A DNA stretch of 64,000 bases from Luteolibacter sp. SL250 (GTDB taxonomy: Bacteria; Verrucomicrobiota; Verrucomicrobiia; Verrucomicrobiales; Akkermansiaceae): positions 3,782,001 through 3,846,000 of the forward strand of contig NZ_CP113054.1 in NCBI RefSeq assembly GCF_026625605.1, given 5' to 3'. Both the position numbers and the translations under genes were made by a program. The notes under the pieces are model-generated. The model ran no database searches. It was given only the letters and a program-made list of their open reading frames with translations, and was not told where the DNA came from. Positions 42,031 through 51,232 of the stretch are shown piece after piece (the first letter of the stretch is position 1; every line of letters begins with the position of its first letter).

Positions 42031-42466
42031 TTCGATCATCCGGCAGCTCCTTGAAAAGATGGCACAGACCCTCATCCGTACGGGTGTAGCCGCGCCGTTC
42101 CAGGAAGCGGATGAAGGATGGGTCATTCACCGTGGCCCAGCCGAGCCAGTAGTCCAGGCGGCGGCATTCCTTTTCCAGGAACTCCAGCGCCCGCATCATG
42201 GCGCGGCCCGCGGTGGCCTTCGGTGCGGACGGGTCGGTGACCATCCAGCCCAGCCACGCGGTGCCGGACCCCGCGGCATCCAGATACGCGAACGCCGCCG
42301 CCACCGGAACCCCCGGCCCGTAGGAAGCGATGACACCGAGCCGCGGCAGGATGTTCCGCGGCGGTGCCTCCCGCGCCCGCACCCGCCACCACTTTTCCAT
42401 GACGCGGTAGTCGGCGGCGGAAATGCGGCCGTCGTCCGCGAGGTCGATCATGCGCAGGGAGATCAT
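42017..42466 (-). CDS. GNAT-family acetyltransferase in phage virion cassette
   Basis: 149 residues. The central strand-helix unit AFAYLDAAGSGTAWLGWMVT, followed by KATAGRAMMRALEFLEKE and FLERRGYTRTDEG, fits the GNAT acetyl-CoA fold (motif A region and the C-terminal F-x-x-x-x-G-Y). Small GNAT proteins are encoded beside tail-tube or capsid genes in several short-tailed phages; the substrate is unknown. It follows the tail tube B gene through a hairpin junction. Its C-terminal residues come from a repeat array. Confidence 0.75.
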   Translation of the reverse strand: MISLRMIDLADDGRISAADYRVMEKWWRVRAREAPPRNILPRLGVIASYGPGVPVAAAFAYLDAAGSGTAWLGWMVTDPSAPKATAGRAMMRALEFLEKECRRLDYWLGWATVNDPSFIRFLERRGYTRTDEGLCHLFKELPDDRRSAE

Positions 42467-42476
42467 CGGTGTTGGG

Positions 42477-42561
42477 TTTTCAGTTTTCAGTGTTCAGGGA
42501 AGAGCAGCTTCGGGCTTCCGGAATCCGCAGCGGGTCTTCCCTGAAAACTGAAAACTGAAAA
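42477..42561. repeat. Heptad arrays forming a 27-bp stem hairpin (TTTTCAG family)
   Basis: Left arm: TTTTCAG, TTTTCAG, TGTTCAG, extended by GGAAGA (42477-42503). Right arm: TCTTCC, then CTGAAAA three times (42535-42561). The stem pairs 27 bp with one mismatch around a 31-nt loop and fills the junction between the stop of tail tube B (42571) and the start of the GNAT gene (42466). In the transcribed direction the right part supplies TGA in all three frames before the next ATG. Confidence 0.88.
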
Positions 42562-42570
42562 CCAGCAAAC

Positions 42571-45114
42571 TCACCTCTCATGCAACGACCACGACAGCAC
42601 GGACGCCCGCAGGAGGAAGGCGTAGGGCTCGTCATGGACCAGTGAAAAGGTGAGGTCCTCCAGGTGGGCGGGCGGCAGGGTGTGGGAGATCCAGCCGGTG
42701 CGCGGGGTGGGCGCGGCGTCCATGGCGTCCGCCGCGGTGGTGTGGTGGATGACCTCCGTCTTTCCGTCATAGGTGTAGGACCCGCCGAAGGAGTTCATGA
42801 CGTTCAGCTTCAGCTCGTGCGCGCGCTTCATCCTCGCGTGGGTGGTGCCGTTGTCCGCGGCCACATCCAGCGGCAGGGTGGTCAGCACGGAGCGGACGGG
42901 CAGGCCGTAGGACAGATGGGTGATGTCCGCCGCGGGCGGCGACGGGATGTCCACCACCACCGAGGTGCTGGACGGCAGCCGGTAGGCCACCCCCTGGCGG
43001 AAGACGCCGTTCACCAGCAGGTGCAGCGTCCGCCCGGTGAGCCATGCGGGCACCGCCACCCGCAGCGGATCCTGGGAGCCCGCCGGGATGGGTGGGTTGC
43101 GCGGCGCATCCTCCTCCATCCACTGCCCCGGCACCTGCAGCGCGCCGATGATGTTCTCCGTGCCGCCGTCCGTGTGGTGCATGTGGAGCACGTCCGCGCG
43201 CTCCATCACCGCCTGCTGGGACGGCGACAGCCGCTCCAGCGTGTAGTAGAGGAACGTGCCGTCCGGGCCGGGGTGGGCGGCCATGTCCGCGATCCCGGTC
43301 GGCGGATCCGGCAGCGGCACGGTGCGCCGCTCCACCACCACGAAGACGTCATCATCATCCCGGTTGTTCCTCACCACCGCCACGGAGCGGAACCTGCCGT
43401 GCGCCGTGGTGTGCCGCGCCCAGGCGGCCAGTTCCTCCCCCCTGTTGTACGAGAAAGACAGTAGATTCCCCTCCCGCCCCGTCACCAGCCACAGCACCGG
43501 CTCCCGCGCCTGCTGGAACGCCATCTGGGAGATGCCGTCCACCGTCACGTGCTCCGCCAGCCGCGTCAGGTCCAGCGCGCCGAAGCTGTCACGCTCCAGC
43601 GAGTAGGTGAACTCCCGCAGCCGGATGCCCTGGCGCTCCACGAAATACAGCGAGTCATGCACCTGCAGCGCCGGCACCGTGTTCGAGCCGATGCGCGTGT
43701 ACTCCCGCGCCAGGAAATTCACCGGCGTCAACGGCTCGTCCGACGACCGCCCGCCGATGACCCACTCCCCCGTGTTCGTCCCCACGTAGAGCATCCTCTG
43801 GGACGCCAGCCACAGGATGGGGCTCTGCCGCGTGGCCGCCAGCGTGCGGTACATGCCCGCGTCCGCCTCCGTCCCGGCCTGGAAGTCATCCAGCGCGTCC
43901 GTCTTTGAAAACCACAGGCTCATCGGCCGGTGGTGCGTGCCGCCATACACCCGCCGCCGGTCGTGCATGGCCACCGCGCGCGGGTAGCCGCGCAGCTCCG
44001 AGAACGCGCCCTCGCTCCAGTGCGGTGTGGCCGCCGTGTGCACGCGCGTGAGCGCCACCGCCGTGGCCATGGACGGCCCGGACACCCCGGTGATCTCCAC
44101 CAGCCCGTGCGTGAACGGGGAACCCACCGCCAGCACCGCGCGCGTCGCCGTGTTCGTCGCCCCGGAGTACTCCAGCATCAACTGGCACGGCCCCTCCAGC
44201 TCGATCTCCGTCACCGGCACGTGGCGGTCACCCGCCGCCGTGTAGCGCCGGATCTCCTCCCACGCCGCCAGCTTGTCACTCCACCGCTTCACCATGAACG
44301 TCCCCGTCCACGCGCTGCCGGACGTGCCGGACGTGCTGAAATAGACGATGCCGTCCGCCTCCAGCGGCGTGGCCATCGTGTTCCCCGCGTTCACCGCCTG
44401 CAGCGTCCGTTCATAGTCCTCCGACGGACGCTTCCGCGAAATGCGGAACACCGCACCCACGTGCCCCTCCTCGAAGAACGGCACGCTGCTGGCCACCCGC
44501 ACGCCCTCCGCGCCCTTCACCAGCACGGGCGGCGTCACCCCCGCCGCCGGCGCCAGGGACAGCGTGTGGTCCTCATCCGCATTTTCATCCAGCAACGGCG
44601 GCTGCTTGTACGGCGTCTTTTCCAACGTCCACACCAGGTCGCCGCCCGGCGACACCGTGCTCATCAGACGCCGCGGATGATGGAACGGATCGACGATCTC
44701 GATCACGTCGTTGACCTGCGAGAACTGCAGCCGGAACGGATCCCTGAATACCGCCTGCGCCAGAGTCGCCTCCGTGATCACCTCTTCCGGCGGCGCACCC
44801 GCAGGAGCGTCCGCACGGTGGATGATGATCTTCCCGTATTGCCGCGGACGTCCCCCCGCCGCAGGCACGGACGGCAGGAACGCCATCACATACGAGACAC
44901 CGTCGGAAAACGTGAACGCCTCCAGCCGCGCCTCCCCGTCCAGCTTCTGCAGGTGCACCGTCCCCGGACGCTTCCTCACGGAGCCGAACGGCATGGGGAT
45001 GAAGTTCTCCATCCGCCCCACGGAGGAGGCATGATTCGCCAGGTTCACCGTGTGCGCCAGGTAGGGCGTGATCTCCCCGCCGTTCAGCGCGATGTTCGTT
45101 TGGTGTTGGATCAT
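42571..45114 (-). CDS. Tail tubular protein B-like (tail nozzle)
   Basis: 847 residues, beginning [20 protein letters not shown]. The N-terminal pattern (QTNFxxGExSPxLxGRxDL… GSVRKRPGT) is typical of the large nozzle/stabilisation proteins of short-tailed phages (T7 gp12 and P22 gp10-like roles). The rest is a beta-rich propeller-like region with [20 protein letters not shown]. With the tail tube A gene just upstream, it would form the DNA channel at the end of the short tail. Confidence 0.85.
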   Translation of the reverse strand: MIQHQTNIALNGGEITPYLAHTVNLANHASSVGRMENFIPMPFGSVRKRPGTVHLQKLDGEARLEAFTFSDGVSYVMAFLPSVPAAGGRPRQYGKIIIHRADAPAGAPPEEVITEATLAQAVFRDPFRLQFSQVNDVIEIVDPFHHPRRLMSTVSPGGDLVWTLEKTPYKQPPLLDENADEDHTLSLAPAAGVTPPVLVKGAEGVRVASSVPFFEEGHVGAVFRISRKRPSEDYERTLQAVNAGNTMATPLEADGIVYFSTSGTSGSAWTGTFMVKRWSDKLAAWEEIRRYTAAGDRHVPVTEIELEGPCQLMLEYSGATNTATRAVLAVGSPFTHGLVEITGVSGPSMATAVALTRVHTAATPHWSEGAFSELRGYPRAVAMHDRRRVYGGTHHRPMSLWFSKTDALDDFQAGTEADAGMYRTLAATRQSPILWLASQRMLYVGTNTGEWVIGGRSSDEPLTPVNFLAREYTRIGSNTVPALQVHDSLYFVERQGIRLREFTYSLERDSFGALDLTRLAEHVTVDGISQMAFQQAREPVLWLVTGREGNLLSFSYNRGEELAAWARHTTAHGRFRSVAVVRNNRDDDDVFVVVERRTVPLPDPPTGIADMAAHPGPDGTFLYYTLERLSPSQQAVMERADVLHMHHTDGGTENIIGALQVPGQWMEEDAPRNPPIPAGSQDPLRVAVPAWLTGRTLHLLVNGVFRQGVAYRLPSSTSVVVDIPSPPAADITHLSYGLPVRSVLTTLPLDVAADNGTTHARMKRAHELKLNVMNSFGGSYTYDGKTEVIHHTTAADAMDAAPTPRTGWISHTLPPAHLEDLTFSLVHDEPYAFLLRASVLSWSLHER

Positions 45115-45132
45115 GGAAGGAAAGTTTGTCGG

Positions 45133-45212
45133 TTTTCAGTGTTCAGTTTTCAGGAAAGAGCGCGTGTGGATCGCCGGTCTCCGCTTCAGCCCTGGAAACT
45201 GAACACTGAAAA
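45133..45212. repeat. Heptad arrays forming a hairpin (TTTTCAG family)
   Basis: Left arm TTTTCAG, TGTTCAG, TTTTCAG (45133-45153); right arm CTGGAAA, CTGAACA, CTGAAAA (45192-45212). They pair with 20 of 21 matches around a 38-nt loop. Outer flanks AGTTTGxxGG and CCxGCAAACT also pair. The unit lies between the stop of tail tube A (45228) and the start of tail tube B (45114), the same layout as at 42477-42561. Confidence 0.88.
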
Positions 45213-45227
45213 CCAGCAAACTCCTCC

Positions 45228-45869
45228 TCATGGAACATGAGGCGGCCTCCCATCCGCCCGGAAGCGTGCCCCCACCAGCGCGGACATGCTGGCCAGGTGG
45301 CGCGGGCCGAAGTTCTCCCCCGACAACGTTTCCCGTGCGTCCGCCGTCTGCGCGGCGGGCAGCGCCAGGGCCTCCAGCTTCTGCAGGCAGGCGTCCGCCA
45401 GCGCCGGGTTCTGCGTGACGTCTCCGCAGATGCGGGCCGCCAGCTTGTACACCACCGCGTCCGTGAACAGCGGGATCCACTGCCCCACCGGCCGCGCGTT
45501 CCCCACATACACCACCCGCAGCCCGGACCCCGCGCCGCGTGTCAGCAGGTGGCGGCCCTCGATGGCGTAGTCCCGCAGCGGGTTCTGCGTGTCCCCGGTG
45601 GTGATGCGGATCAATCGCACGCAGTCCGTGGGAAGCTGCCACGTCTCCGTCCATTCGGAGTCACCCGGCAGCGCCAGCTTTGCCAGCGTCGCCCGCGTCG
45701 TGGCGAAGTTCCACTGGTGCCGCTCCAGCAGCGTGTCCACCACGTGGTCCAGGTGCAGGCGGCACGCGTTCGCCTCCACCGTCGTGTCAGAGTCATAGGA
45801 GGAAATCCTGCGCGCGCCCAGCTCCGCCAGAGCCAGGTTGCACACATCCGTTTTCGAGTTCAGGGGCAT
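45228..45869 (-). CDS. Tail tubular protein A-like
   Basis: 213 residues from the ATG at 45869. The start NSKTDVCNLALAELGARRIS and the following EANACRLHLDHVVDTLLERH and WNFATTRATLAKL match the conserved N-terminal helices of the T7 gp11-like/P22 gp4-like adaptor family. It would form the ring that joins portal and nozzle. Upstream lies a GATTGGA heptad array and a small capsid-associated gene, downstream the nozzle gene. Confidence 0.85.
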   Translation of the reverse strand: MPLNSKTDVCNLALAELGARRISSYDSDTTVEANACRLHLDHVVDTLLERHQWNFATTRATLAKLALPGDSEWTETWQLPTDCVRLIRITTGDTQNPLRDYAIEGRHLLTRGAGSGLRVVYVGNARPVGQWIPLFTDAVVYKLAARICGDVTQNPALADACLQKLEALALPAAQTADARETLSGENFGPRHLASMSALVGARFRADGRPPHVP

Positions 45870-45871
45870 GG

Positions 45872-45913
45872 GGGAAAGGGAAAGGGAATGGGGATTGGAG
45901 ATTGGAGATTGGG
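45872..45913. repeat. Heptad array GATTGGA family
   Basis: GGGAAAG-type units followed by GATTGGA twice and GATTGGG (45893-45913), ending 3-45 bp upstream of the tail tube A start. From 45914 to 46022 nothing else is seen. Confidence 0.75.
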
Positions 45914-46022
45914 GCGGTGATCGTCGCGCCTCCGTGTCCGCAGGCACGCCGTGCCGCGCGCCGGAAAAGAAAAAGCGGCGGGCATCCCCCGTTCACGGAA
46001 AGACACCCGCCGCCATGTCACG

Positions 46023-46511
46023 TCAGCCCTGCACCCGGTAGGCGATGCCGAACCTCAGCTTCTCACCCGGCAGGATGTATTCGGTGATGCCCTGGAGCGT
46101 CGCCCGCACGCGGGTCTCCTCCACGTAACGCGGGAGGTCGGTTGCCATCCCGTGGCCGAAGTTCGCCTGGCAAGGGATGCCGTAACCGAACAAGCTCGGT
46201 CCCAGGGGGATGCCTGTGTCGCTGGTGCCCACCGCGCCGAAGCGGGCCGCGCTGTCCTTGTCTCCCAGGGACAGCTTCAGATCCCGGTAGCCGAAGGACT
46301 TCCTCACATACGAAAGCTCCGGCACCACCGTCGCCCCGGCGGGGATGTCCGCCAGCTCGATGATGTCATCCGTGATTTCGATGTTCTCCCGGAACACATA
46401 CTCCGCCGTCGCGTAGAGCACCTGCGCGCCCGTCTTTTCCCCGCTCAGGCTCTTGCCGGATACGTCCAGTGAGTCCTTCGCCGTGATGATGTCTGATTTG
46501 TAAATAGCCAT
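46023..46511 (-). CDS. Head-associated (decoration-like) phage protein
   Basis: 162 residues, AIYKSDIITAKDSLDVSG at the start and ENIEITDDIIELADIPAGAT in the middle. A block of this kind (short strands, then I-x-L-A-D-I-P-A-G-A, then SFGYRDLKLSLGD) is seen in small proteins encoded directly after the capsid gene of short-tailed phages. It may be a capsid decoration or fibre-type protein. Position between capsid and tail tube A supports a virion role. Family assignment is from pattern memory only. Confidence 0.55.
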   Translation of the reverse strand: MAIYKSDIITAKDSLDVSGKSLSGEKTGAQVLYATAEYVFRENIEITDDIIELADIPAGATVVPELSYVRKSFGYRDLKLSLGDKDSAARFGAVGTSDTGIPLGPSLFGYGIPCQANFGHGMATDLPRYVEETRVRATLQGITEYILPGEKLRFGIAYRVQG

Positions 46512-46548
46512 ATCTTTTCGATAAGTGGATGGTTATGGTTTTGTGTTT

Positions 46549-46583
46549 ATGGATCTTGATTCTTGATTCTTGAATCCTGGATC
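46549..46583. repeat. Heptad array, GATCCAA family (5 units)
   Basis: On the + strand: ATGGATC, TTGATTC twice, TTGAATC, CTGGATC. The last unit runs into the capsid stop codon (46582-46584). It is the same family as 618-645 (reverse complement) and 52224-52349, linking the left, middle and right blocks. Confidence 0.85.
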
Positions 46584-47532
46584 ACACCTCCGCGTCGCAC
46601 TCGATGATGACGACCTTCTTGTCCTCGGAGCGGCATGCGCCCAGACCGTACTGGCTGAAGAACTGCGCCGCGTTCTTCAGGTCCGCGCGGCGGTCCACGG
46701 AGGTCTGGATCTCCTTCCAGAAATCCAGGTGCACCGCGTCCGAAGTCCAGATGCCGGAGTACTGCACTTCGTCATCGCCCGGCTTCAGCGGCAGTTGGGT
46801 GGAGCGGATCCAGTTCACCCCCAGGAAGAAGGAAATGTTCCCGTCCTTGTCCAGGGTCGGCGGCATGTAGTCGCGGGAGAACAGGCGGTTGGCCGCGGCG
46901 GAGGAAGTCGTCCCGTTCGCCAGGAACAGCAGGCGTTCCTCCATCTCCGGAGTCATCGCGCCCCACAGTTGGACGCCGCGTGCGCGGGCATCGTCACCGT
47001 AGGACTCGTTCTTCGTCAGGATGCGCTTCGCGTGGATGATCTTGTCCACCGTCAGGCCGGTGGGATCCGTGCTGCCACCCTCCGGGGTGAAGGCCACCCC
47101 CACGACGTTCTCCGCCGGGATCTCCGATGCGGTCGTGCCGTTCTTGCCGATGTAGTTCGTGCCGAACAGGCCGTCGATGAACACGCGGTCCACCCGGCGG
47201 TTGTAGGCGCCCAGGTGGGCCTCCAGGTGCTTGCCGCCGGGCAGGATGGCCGGGGCGAGCATGATCTCGTCCCAGAACGGCTCGCCCGTCGCCAGGTCGA
47301 AGGTCTGCGGACGCACCCAGCGCTTCTGGGTGTCCAGCTCCTGCAGCAGCGTCTGCGCCAGGCGCTCGCCGGTGGTTTCGCTGTCGTGGATGGGCAGCAC
47401 CAGGTTGTGCGTCTTCGCCTCGCCCGTGCAGCCCGTCTCGACGACGGCTGCCTTGCGGAAGCGGGACTGCGTCTGTTGCACCGCGGCCGTGAAGTTCCGG
47501 CCGAACTGGATCGTGAAATGATCGGGAATCAT
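46582..47532 (-). CDS. Major capsid protein
   Basis: 316 residues beginning IPDHFTIQFGRNFTAAVQQT, a start typical of HK97-fold coat proteins of short-tailed phages (the QQ-x-x-S-R-F/L region). Conserved central parts include KRWVRPQTFDLATGEPFWDE, AYNRRVDRVFIDGLFGTNYI, SRDYMPPTLDKDGNISFFLG and a late VHLDFWKEIQTSV. No scaffold or portal gene lies upstream; the next 500 bp are repeats and then a host PEP-CTERM gene. It is the first gene of the - strand virion unit as seen here. Confidence 0.85.
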   Translation of the reverse strand: MIPDHFTIQFGRNFTAAVQQTQSRFRKAAVVETGCTGEAKTHNLVLPIHDSETTGERLAQTLLQELDTQKRWVRPQTFDLATGEPFWDEIMLAPAILPGGKHLEAHLGAYNRRVDRVFIDGLFGTNYIGKNGTTASEIPAENVVGVAFTPEGGSTDPTGLTVDKIIHAKRILTKNESYGDDARARGVQLWGAMTPEMEERLLFLANGTTSSAAANRLFSRDYMPPTLDKDGNISFFLGVNWIRSTQLPLKPGDDEVQYSGIWTSDAVHLDFWKEIQTSVDRRADLKNAAQFFSQYGLGACRSEDKKVVIIECDAEV

Positions 47533-47764
47533 GATGATGTGTCTCTCTGTGGTTTGGTCAGGATCGGTTGGTCATTCCGGTTCCGATTGTCCCCACCGCC
47601 ACACGGGCCGTCAGAGGGTCATCACCTTGGGGCACACGCGCCCCCGGCGCGGTCCGTTCCGCCTCCGGGTTTCCCGTCACGGCCACGCAGGCCGGGCACC
47701 GGGAAATTATCCGCTCGCATCTCAGGACACCGCACAGCATGCCCCCGTCCCCCCCGCCCCGCCT

Positions 47765-47862
47765 ATTGAACACCTGGCCAATTTTTTCCCCGCAACGACG
47801 GGAAATCCGGACCTCCAGGTGTCGCGAAGGTCGTGTCCGGCAGCGAAGGTCGTGAGACCTCC
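47765..47862. promoter_or_regulatory. Intergenic region upstream of capsid and PEP-CTERM genes with shared elements
   Basis: ATTGAACACCTGGCCAATTT followed by TTTCCCCGC (47765-47793) is a near copy of 38612-38642. GAAGGTCGTGAGACCTCC (47845-47862) is a copy of the GAAGGTC-type palindrome. The whole gap 47533-48045 holds no gene, although the portal and scaffold genes would be expected here. Confidence 0.4.
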
Positions 47863-48045
47863 GGCTGGGAAAACGTCACCTGGAAACCCGACGCCTCATC
47901 CCACGGGCGCCGGAGCATTTCCACCCACCGCAGCTCCACCCCGCTGAATGCATCTCCCATGAGATCCGCGACCTCCCCTCCTCCCTTGCTGGAAATTCCT
48001 GTTTGCCTCCGCCGCGGGAAAAATCCCAGACTGCGGATCGTCCGC

Positions 48046-48864
48046 ATGAAAATCCCCCGCTTCCTCCTGATCCCCTTCGCCCTCGGCGCCACCGCCGGTC
48101 TTTCCAGCGCTGCGATCATGCTCGACTTCGGACCCACCGCGGTCACCGACGGCGCCACGGAGCTGAACAGCCCGTACCACACCGCCAACCCCTCCTTCAC
48201 CGGCTCCGAGTGGAACGGCATCACCGCGGACTCCACCGCGGACCTCATCGACTCCAGCGGCACCACCCTCAACGGCGTGCGCGCCAACCTCGGTGCCAAC
48301 AGCACCACCGGCACCACCGTCGCCCTCACCGCCAACCCCAGCGGTCTCGGACTCACCGGCACCGCCCTCACCTCCGGCATCTACTCCGGCACCTCCGTCG
48401 GACGGGACGGCATCTTCAACGGTTCCGGCGCGGGCAACGCACGCTTCGTCGGCTTCCAGATCACCGGCCTCGCCGCGGGCACTTACGACATCTACGTCGC
48501 GTCCCGTAACACCAACAACAACGAGAACTACGTCCAGCGCGTCTATGCCGGCGCGGGCGTTGCCGGCGCGAACTTCGACGTCACCGGCGCCGCCTACAGC
48601 AGCGGCGTCATCACCTACGCCAACACCTCCGGCTACGCGACCTCCGCATGGGTGGCCGGCCAGAACTACACCGTCGTCCGCGTGGACCTCACCGAAGGGC
48701 AGGCCCTCAACGTGGGCGTCACCGGCGGCACCGTCCCGGACGGAGGCTCCGGTGAGCTGCGCGGCTTCCTCAACTCCGCCCAGATCGTCGCCGTGCCGGA
48801 ACCCACCGCCGCCGCACTCTCCGCCCTGGGCGTCCTCGCCTTCGGCCTGCGCCGCCGGCGCTGA
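48046..48864 (+). CDS. PEP-CTERM sorting-domain protein
   Basis: 272 residues from the ATG at 48046. Signal peptide FLLIPFALGATAGLSSA; mature start IMLDFGPTAVTDGATELNSPY; SVGRDGIFNGSGAG; C-terminus VPEPTAAALSALGVLAFGL and RRRR. A third member of the LMLDFGP subfamily with 11275 and 18944. Sits directly upstream of the capsid gene on the other strand. Confidence 0.9.
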   Translation: MKIPRFLLIPFALGATAGLSSAAIMLDFGPTAVTDGATELNSPYHTANPSFTGSEWNGITADSTADLIDSSGTTLNGVRANLGANSTTGTTVALTANPSGLGLTGTALTSGIYSGTSVGRDGIFNGSGAGNARFVGFQITGLAAGTYDIYVASRNTNNNENYVQRVYAGAGVAGANFDVTGAAYSSGVITYANTSGYATSAWVAGQNYTVVRVDLTEGQALNVGVTGGTVPDGGSGELRGFLNSAQIVAVPEPTAAALSALGVLAFGLRRRR

Positions 48865-49047
48865 TTCGCGGCAGACCCTCCCCGGGCCTCCTCGGAAAAA
48901 ATGGTAGGGCTGCCCGGCCCGGGCCGCCGTAACCGTAAGTTGGCAGGCCCCGGTGGCTTTCCCGGCAATCAGACACCACCCACCTTTCCGCCAGAATCCA
49001 CGGCGCGCCCGGCGGTCGCCGCCCTGCCGCTTTGTGAAGGCAACCCG

Positions 49048-50865
49048 TCACGGACCTTCCACCACCAGCCGCATGAACCCGCGCGCCGCGCCGGACACCG
49101 GCGTGGAATGGCGGAAACGATACACATCATGGTCGCCGTCGGGCACAGGGCTCCCCACCTGTACGGCCAGCGTCGTACTTCCGGGCAGCGCCGCCAGGTC
49201 GGGCGCGCACGCCACCTTCCAGGTGAAGCCTGCGGGCAGTTCCCTCCGCACCCGCACGTCCAGCGTCAGATACTCCGCGGTGTCCCCCGGCATGCCCAGG
49301 TCCGTCCCGCGCAGCATCCCCTTCACCGGCAGCAGCGTGTGGTCCGTCACCAGCGGGGCCATCCCCACGAAATACTTCAACAGGTTGTCGATCCCGTCGC
49401 CCGCCGGTTCATCCGCATAGTCGCGGTCCCCCACGGGCAGTCCCGCCGACCACTGCGCGTACGTTTCCCCCGCAGGCGGCACCACCTCCGGCAGCGTCCC
49501 CACGCCGAAGCCATGGTTGTTCCCGAAGGTCGCGCTGCCCGCCCCCAGCATCTGGTTCACCTGGGCCGTGTTGAACGCCACATACGCCCCGCTGCCAGGC
49601 AGCAGCGGTCCGCTGGTGTAGTCCACATTACCCGCCAGCGTGGGCGACTTTGAAATGAGGCTCACCACCGCCGCCCCGCCGCCCGCCGGCAGGTCCGCGC
49701 GGAAAACATCGAACGAGCTGTTCTCCGTGGCCGGTGCCTCCGTGTTCTCCAGCACCAGATTCTTCGCGGAGCAGGCGTAGGAAACCACATCCCCGTCCCC
49801 GTCGATGGCGATCCGCCCGCCCAGCAGGCCATCCTGCGCCGCACCACCCGCGCCGCCCGTCTCCGGCGTCGTCGCCCGCCACACCGGTCCCGCCACATCC
49901 TTCACATACACCTCCGCCCCCAGGTGCGCAGGCACCGCGTCCAGCAGCTTCGTCGGCCCCAGGAACGCCACGAACGATCCCGCGAACGCCACCCTCCCGC
50001 CATCCGCGCTGATCCGCGGCGTGACGAATGACCCGCTCGCCACCACCCCGGAGGACGCATTCCGGCTCAGCAACACCACACTCCCATCCACCAGCGACCG
50101 CCGGTACACCGTGAAAAAGCTCCCCGCCGGCGTGTCCGGGTGGACCCCCGCGGAGTCCGTGCTGAACACCACGTAACGGCCGTCCTTGCTGAAGTCATAC
50201 TCATATTGCGATGCGGAGTTCGCCCCCACCCCGGTCGTCAGCGCGCTGCCGTCCGCCCTCAGCGAGATCACCGACAGCCCGCTGCCCGTCGCCTGGCTGT
50301 CATACAGATAGACCGCCATCCGCCCCACCGCGGGCAGCTTTGCCCCATCCACCGGCAGGTTCCGGTCATGGGTGATGAACGCCACATACCTGCCATCCGC
50401 ACTCATCACCGGATTGTGGCAGTTCTCGGTCGCCCCCGCGCTGATCCTCCGCGTGGTCCCCGTCACGCGGTCCCGCCAGAAAATGTGCTGACCGTTCCCC
50501 GCTCCCGTGCCAGGAACGTCCCTGCTCCAGGCCAGGTAGCGGCCGTCCTCGCTCATGCTCGCCAGCATCACCCCGCTGGAGTCCGGCCCGCTCACGAACT
50601 CCAGCGTGTCCGCGGACAGCGTGCGCAGATACAGCCCGCCCTCCGTCAATCCCGGGGAAGGTCCGCTCGACGCCACCCCGCTCGAAAAAATCACCCGATC
50701 CCCGTCAGCGGAAATCTCCAGCGCGTCCGAGTTGATCTTGTGCGGCACATTGTCGGAGCCACCTGTCAGCAGGCGCACTTCCGCATGGGACACTGCCGTC
50801 AGCAGCGACACCAGGAAAAGCGGACCGACAGTTGGCAGGCATTTCTTCATCATGGGGATGTTCAT
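49048..50865 (-). CDS. Secreted beta-propeller (TolB/PD40-like) protein
   Basis: 605 residues. Signal peptide VGPLFLVSLLTAVSHA. Repeated blades with the PD40 signature (SADGDRVIFSSG, SEDGRYLAWSRD, SADGRYVAFITHD, SKDGRYVVFSTDS, SADGGRVAFAGS) form a WD40/TolB-like propeller of about six blades. The C-terminal ~160 residues (TYAQWSAGLPVGDRDYADEP…DGIDNLLKYFVGMAPL) are a domain frequent at the end of verrucomicrobial exoproteins, and resemble the end of the CotH protein at 23.4 kb. Possible cell-surface binding protein. No enzyme motif. Confidence 0.85.
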   Translation of the reverse strand: MNIPMMKKCLPTVGPLFLVSLLTAVSHAEVRLLTGGSDNVPHKINSDALEISADGDRVIFSSGVASSGPSPGLTEGGLYLRTLSADTLEFVSGPDSSGVMLASMSEDGRYLAWSRDVPGTGAGNGQHIFWRDRVTGTTRRISAGATENCHNPVMSADGRYVAFITHDRNLPVDGAKLPAVGRMAVYLYDSQATGSGLSVISLRADGSALTTGVGANSASQYEYDFSKDGRYVVFSTDSAGVHPDTPAGSFFTVYRRSLVDGSVVLLSRNASSGVVASGSFVTPRISADGGRVAFAGSFVAFLGPTKLLDAVPAHLGAEVYVKDVAGPVWRATTPETGGAGGAAQDGLLGGRIAIDGDGDVVSYACSAKNLVLENTEAPATENSSFDVFRADLPAGGGAAVVSLISKSPTLAGNVDYTSGPLLPGSGAYVAFNTAQVNQMLGAGSATFGNNHGFGVGTLPEVVPPAGETYAQWSAGLPVGDRDYADEPAGDGIDNLLKYFVGMAPLVTDHTLLPVKGMLRGTDLGMPGDTAEYLTLDVRVRRELPAGFTWKVACAPDLAALPGSTTLAVQVGSPVPDGDHDVYRFRHSTPVSGAARGFMRLVVEGP

Positions 50866-50972
50866 GGCGTGTTATGAGGTTTTGAACGCACCATCCCCCC
50901 TATATCTTAGCCGGAATACCTCCCCGTGCCGTTAAGGATTGGGATCCGATGGCAGGAGGTCGTGTTTTCCAG

Positions 50973-51097
50973 CGCAGATTAAAGGATTAAGAATGGATTC
51001 CGCAGATTCAGGAAGAAGCAGGAACCATCTCAGAGTCAAAGCAAACTCTCCGGAGAATCAGAATCTGCGGAATCCATTCTTAATCCTTTAATCTGCG
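50973..51097. repeat. Perfect 37-bp inverted repeat with 51-nt loop
   Basis: The left arm 50973-51009 (begins CGCAGATTAAAGGATTAAGA) is the exact reverse complement of 51061-51097. It lies between two - strand exported-protein genes, after the stop of the PEP-CTERM gene at 51233. Too long and GC-poor for an ordinary terminator; the perfect arms suggest a recent or maintained mobile palindrome. Confidence 0.9.
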
Positions 51098-51232
51098 GTT
51101 CAAAAAATGCCGCTTTGTTATGATAATTACCCCAATCCTCAATGGCATTGGAATACTTCCAGCACCAACGCCTCCTCCTCCCCCGAACGTGGCCTCCGCC
51201 ACTTCTTCCCATGAACCATTCCCAGCCGCGCC

